Made by a program: the position numbers and the translations under genes
Part shown: positions 5,181 through 6,314 of the stretch, piece by piece
Layout: each line of letters begins with the position of its first letter
Numbering within the stretch: the stretch's first letter is position 1
The notes under the pieces: model-generated
Told to the model about the DNA's origin: nothing
Databases searched by the model: none
Seen by the model: the letters and a program-made list of their open reading frames with translations, nothing else
Assembly: GCA_040401695.1 (NCBI GenBank)
Contig: JBBANY010000097.1
Coordinates: 1-6,314, forward strand
Direction of reading: 5' to 3'
Length of the DNA: 6,314 bases
DNA from: F1-20-MAGs119 sp040401695
GTDB taxonomy: Bacteria > Actinomycetota > Acidimicrobiia > Acidimicrobiales > Ilumatobacteraceae

Positions 5181-5798
5181 GTGCGCAAAGCGGTTCTCGC
5201 GATCACGTCGCTTCTCTTCATCGCGGGAACGATCGGCTCGAACATCGGCCCGGCTCTCGTCGACGAACACCCGCTCCCGATGCTCGTTCTCTCGTCCCGA
5301 AACAGAAATCTGTTCGGTTCGGTGCCCTTCACGTCGCCCGTGCCATGGTTCATCATCGGCTTCCTGCGGGTTCTCGCCGCCGGCATTGCCCTGTTTTTCG
5401 TCGGGCGTTGGTACGGCGAGCGGACCGTGCGTTGGGTCGAAGAGACGGTCGGTGAGACACCCGCGATCTATCGGTGGGTCGAACGCGCCGTCGACAAGGC
5501 AGGTGGTCTCGCGGTCGTGCTCATGCCGGGCAGCAACGTCGTCTGCGTGCTTCTGGGACACCGCAAGATGTCGTTTGCGAAGTACCTGCCATGCCTCGTG
5601 GTCGGCATCATCATCAAGTTGATTCTTCTGCGCATCGGCGGCGACATCTTCGAGGACCAGGTGCGTTGGTTCCTGAAGTCGATCGAGCGCTACCAGTGGT
5701 GGGTCGTCATCGCTTTGTTCGGTCTGTCGGCGATTCAGGCCCGCAAGCGCCGCCCGCTCGACCCCCCTGCCAATGACGAGGCGCCCGAGTCGCGCTAG
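5181..5798 (+). CDS. DedA/VTT-domain-like small membrane protein
   Basis: This 205-residue integral membrane protein has hydrophobic segments at about 4-20, 53-76, 107-127, 132-152 and 170-186, and a basic then acidic soluble tail (R-K-R-R at 188-191). Two parts suggest the DedA/SNARE-associated (VTT) family: S-S-R-N-R-N-L-F (38-45) followed by F-L-R-V-L...F-F-V-G-R-W-Y-G (61-79), and the second half-repeat M-P-G-S-N-V-V-C-V-L-L-G (115-126). DedA proteins act in envelope homeostasis, and some are linked to lipid-carrier flipping. The match is from memory and is to a divergent actinobacterial branch. The usual charged motif of typical DedA proteins (F-x-R-x-x-P-G) is reduced to V-L-M-P-G here, so function cannot be assumed. 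The GTG start is supported by TAGTTT 6 nt upstream. The gene is divergent from the ligase and ends 5 bp from the convergent dapB stop, leaving no room for a terminator. Confidence 0.75.
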   Translation: MRKAVLAITSLLFIAGTIGSNIGPALVDEHPLPMLVLSSRNRNLFGSVPFTSPVPWFIIGFLRVLAAGIALFFVGRWYGERTVRWVEETVGETPAIYRWVERAVDKAGGLAVVLMPGSNVVCVLLGHRKMSFAKYLPCLVVGIIIKLILLRIGGDIFEDQVRWFLKSIERYQWWVVIALFGLSAIQARKRRPLDPPANDEAPESR

Positions 5799-5803
5799 CG
5801 GCT

Positions 5804-6314
5804 CTAGAGAATTGCGTCGAGGCCGAGGGTGAGGCCCGACGCCTGCGCGACCTTCTTGCATGCCAGCACGACACCCGGCATGAAACTGACGCGGTCGAAA
5901 CTGTCGTGGCGGATCGTAAACGTCTGACCCGAACCACCGAGGATGACTTCCTGGTGCGCGGTCATGCCCACCATTCGAACCGAGTGGATGCGAATGCCGG
6001 CCGGACCCTCGCCGCCACGCGCGCCCGGGTACACCTCGTGGGTGGTGGGATCGTCGGCCCAATCGCTGCTGGACGCGGCCATGCGCTGTGCGGTCGCCAC
6101 GGCGGTGCCGCTCGGCGCGTCGGCCTTTGCGTTGTGGTGAAGTTCGATGATCTCCGCGGTATCGAAATACGGAGCCGCCTGCTCGGCGAACTTCATCATC
6201 AGCACCGCGCCGATTGCGAAGTTCGCCGCGATGAGACAATTGCTCGCCGTGAACGCCCGACGGAACCCGTCGATGTCGTCGTCGCTGAAGCCCGTGGTAC
6301 CCACGACCGCATGC
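5804..6314 (-). CDS. dapB: 4-hydroxy-tetrahydrodipicolinate reductase (DapB), C-terminal part
   Basis: DapB reduces the dihydrodipicolinate precursor with NAD(P)H in the diaminopimelate/lysine pathway, in the cytoplasm. The visible 169 residues are the end of the protein. The frame is open to the right edge and reads H-A-V-V-G-T-T-G-F there, the usual end of the nucleotide-binding part, so the GTG at 6304 is an internal Val codon and not the start. The N-terminal Rossmann fold lies outside the window. The catalytic signature E-L-H-H-N-A-K-A-D-A-P-S-G-T is intact, with its His pair encoded at about 6134-6139 and its Lys at 6125-6127. Also present are R-G-G-E-G-P-A-G-I and H-S-V-R, then the family ending D-R-x-x-F-M-P-G-V. 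The gene is convergent with the VTT protein. Confidence 0.95.
   Translation of the reverse strand, partial: HAVVGTTGFSDDDIDGFRRAFTASNCLIAANFAIGAVLMMKFAEQAAPYFDTAEIIELHHNAKADAPSGTAVATAQRMAASSSDWADDPTTHEVYPGARGGEGPAGIRIHSVRMVGMTAHQEVILGGSGQTFTIRHDSFDRVSFMPGVVLACKKVAQASGLTLGLDAIL

Noticed and set aside
3592..5622. A 676-codon open frame on the plus strand opposite the acyl-CoA ligase
   Set aside because: Its translation is Arg/His/Val-rich with no recognisable motif, and it lies antisense to a ligase with every catalytic motif intact. Long antisense frames are expected in GC-rich coding DNA.
5794..5808. GCTAGC and TCTAGA hexamers between the VTT and dapB stops, as a terminator
   Set aside because: They are separate 6-bp palindromes that cannot form a stable stem together, and there is no U-tract.
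5121..6239. A 372-codon minus-strand frame across the VTT and dapB genes
   Set aside because: It is highly charged with no family resemblance, and it overlaps dapB in another frame of the same strand, where the DapB motifs are unmistakable.
1..6314. tRNA, rRNA, CRISPR array, insertion sequence, attachment site or riboswitch
   Set aside because: I looked on both strands and found no repeat array, terminal inverted repeats, transposase motifs or structured-RNA signature. Nearly all of the window is accounted for by protein genes.

Overview
The window is GC-rich with long, dense open frames. It most resembles a high-GC actinobacterium, perhaps a relative of the Acidimicrobiia. That placement is an inference from four things: the Asp/Thr/Ala-rich linker after the lipoprotein cysteine, GTG starts, starts that look leaderless, and the style of the ferritin-like, acyl-CoA ligase and VTT proteins. 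No marker gene confirms it.

Layout from left to right. (a) Minus strand, 1-821: a TetR-family regulator followed 30 bp downstream by the start of a ferritin-like (probably diiron, AurF-type) protein that runs off the left edge. (b) Plus strand, 920-3480: a complete polar amino acid ABC importer, made of substrate-binding lipoprotein, permease and ATPase. The last two overlap by 4 bp. (c) Minus strand, 3481-5106: a full-length fatty-acyl-CoA ligase of the AlkK/DmdB-like AMP-binding group. Its stop codon directly abuts the ATPase stop codon. (d) Plus strand, 5181-5798: a small DedA/VTT-like membrane protein, divergent from the ligase. (e) Minus strand, 5804 to the right edge: the C-terminal part of DapB (lysine/diaminopimelate biosynthesis), convergent with the membrane protein.

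How the genes fit together. Group (b) is a self-contained uptake system: the lipoprotein captures an amino acid outside the membrane, one permease (probably a homodimer) carries it in, and the ATPase drives transport. The TetR/ferritin-like pair looks like an autoregulated operon for an uncharacterised oxidative or redox enzyme. The ligase, the VTT protein and DapB have no evident shared pathway with their neighbours and look like separate transcription units packed tightly together.

The most informative non-coding signals are these. Four starts (821-, 1886+, 5106-, 5181+) have a TANNNT box 6-7 nt upstream and no Shine-Dalgarno sequence, the typical layout of leaderless transcripts. A perfect 8-bp-arm palindrome lies over the TetR promoter and start. 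A 15-bp direct repeat duplicates the end of the TetR gene in front of the ferritin-like gene. I found no convincing new defence or mobile system. The least understood unit is the TetR/ferritin-like pair at the left edge.
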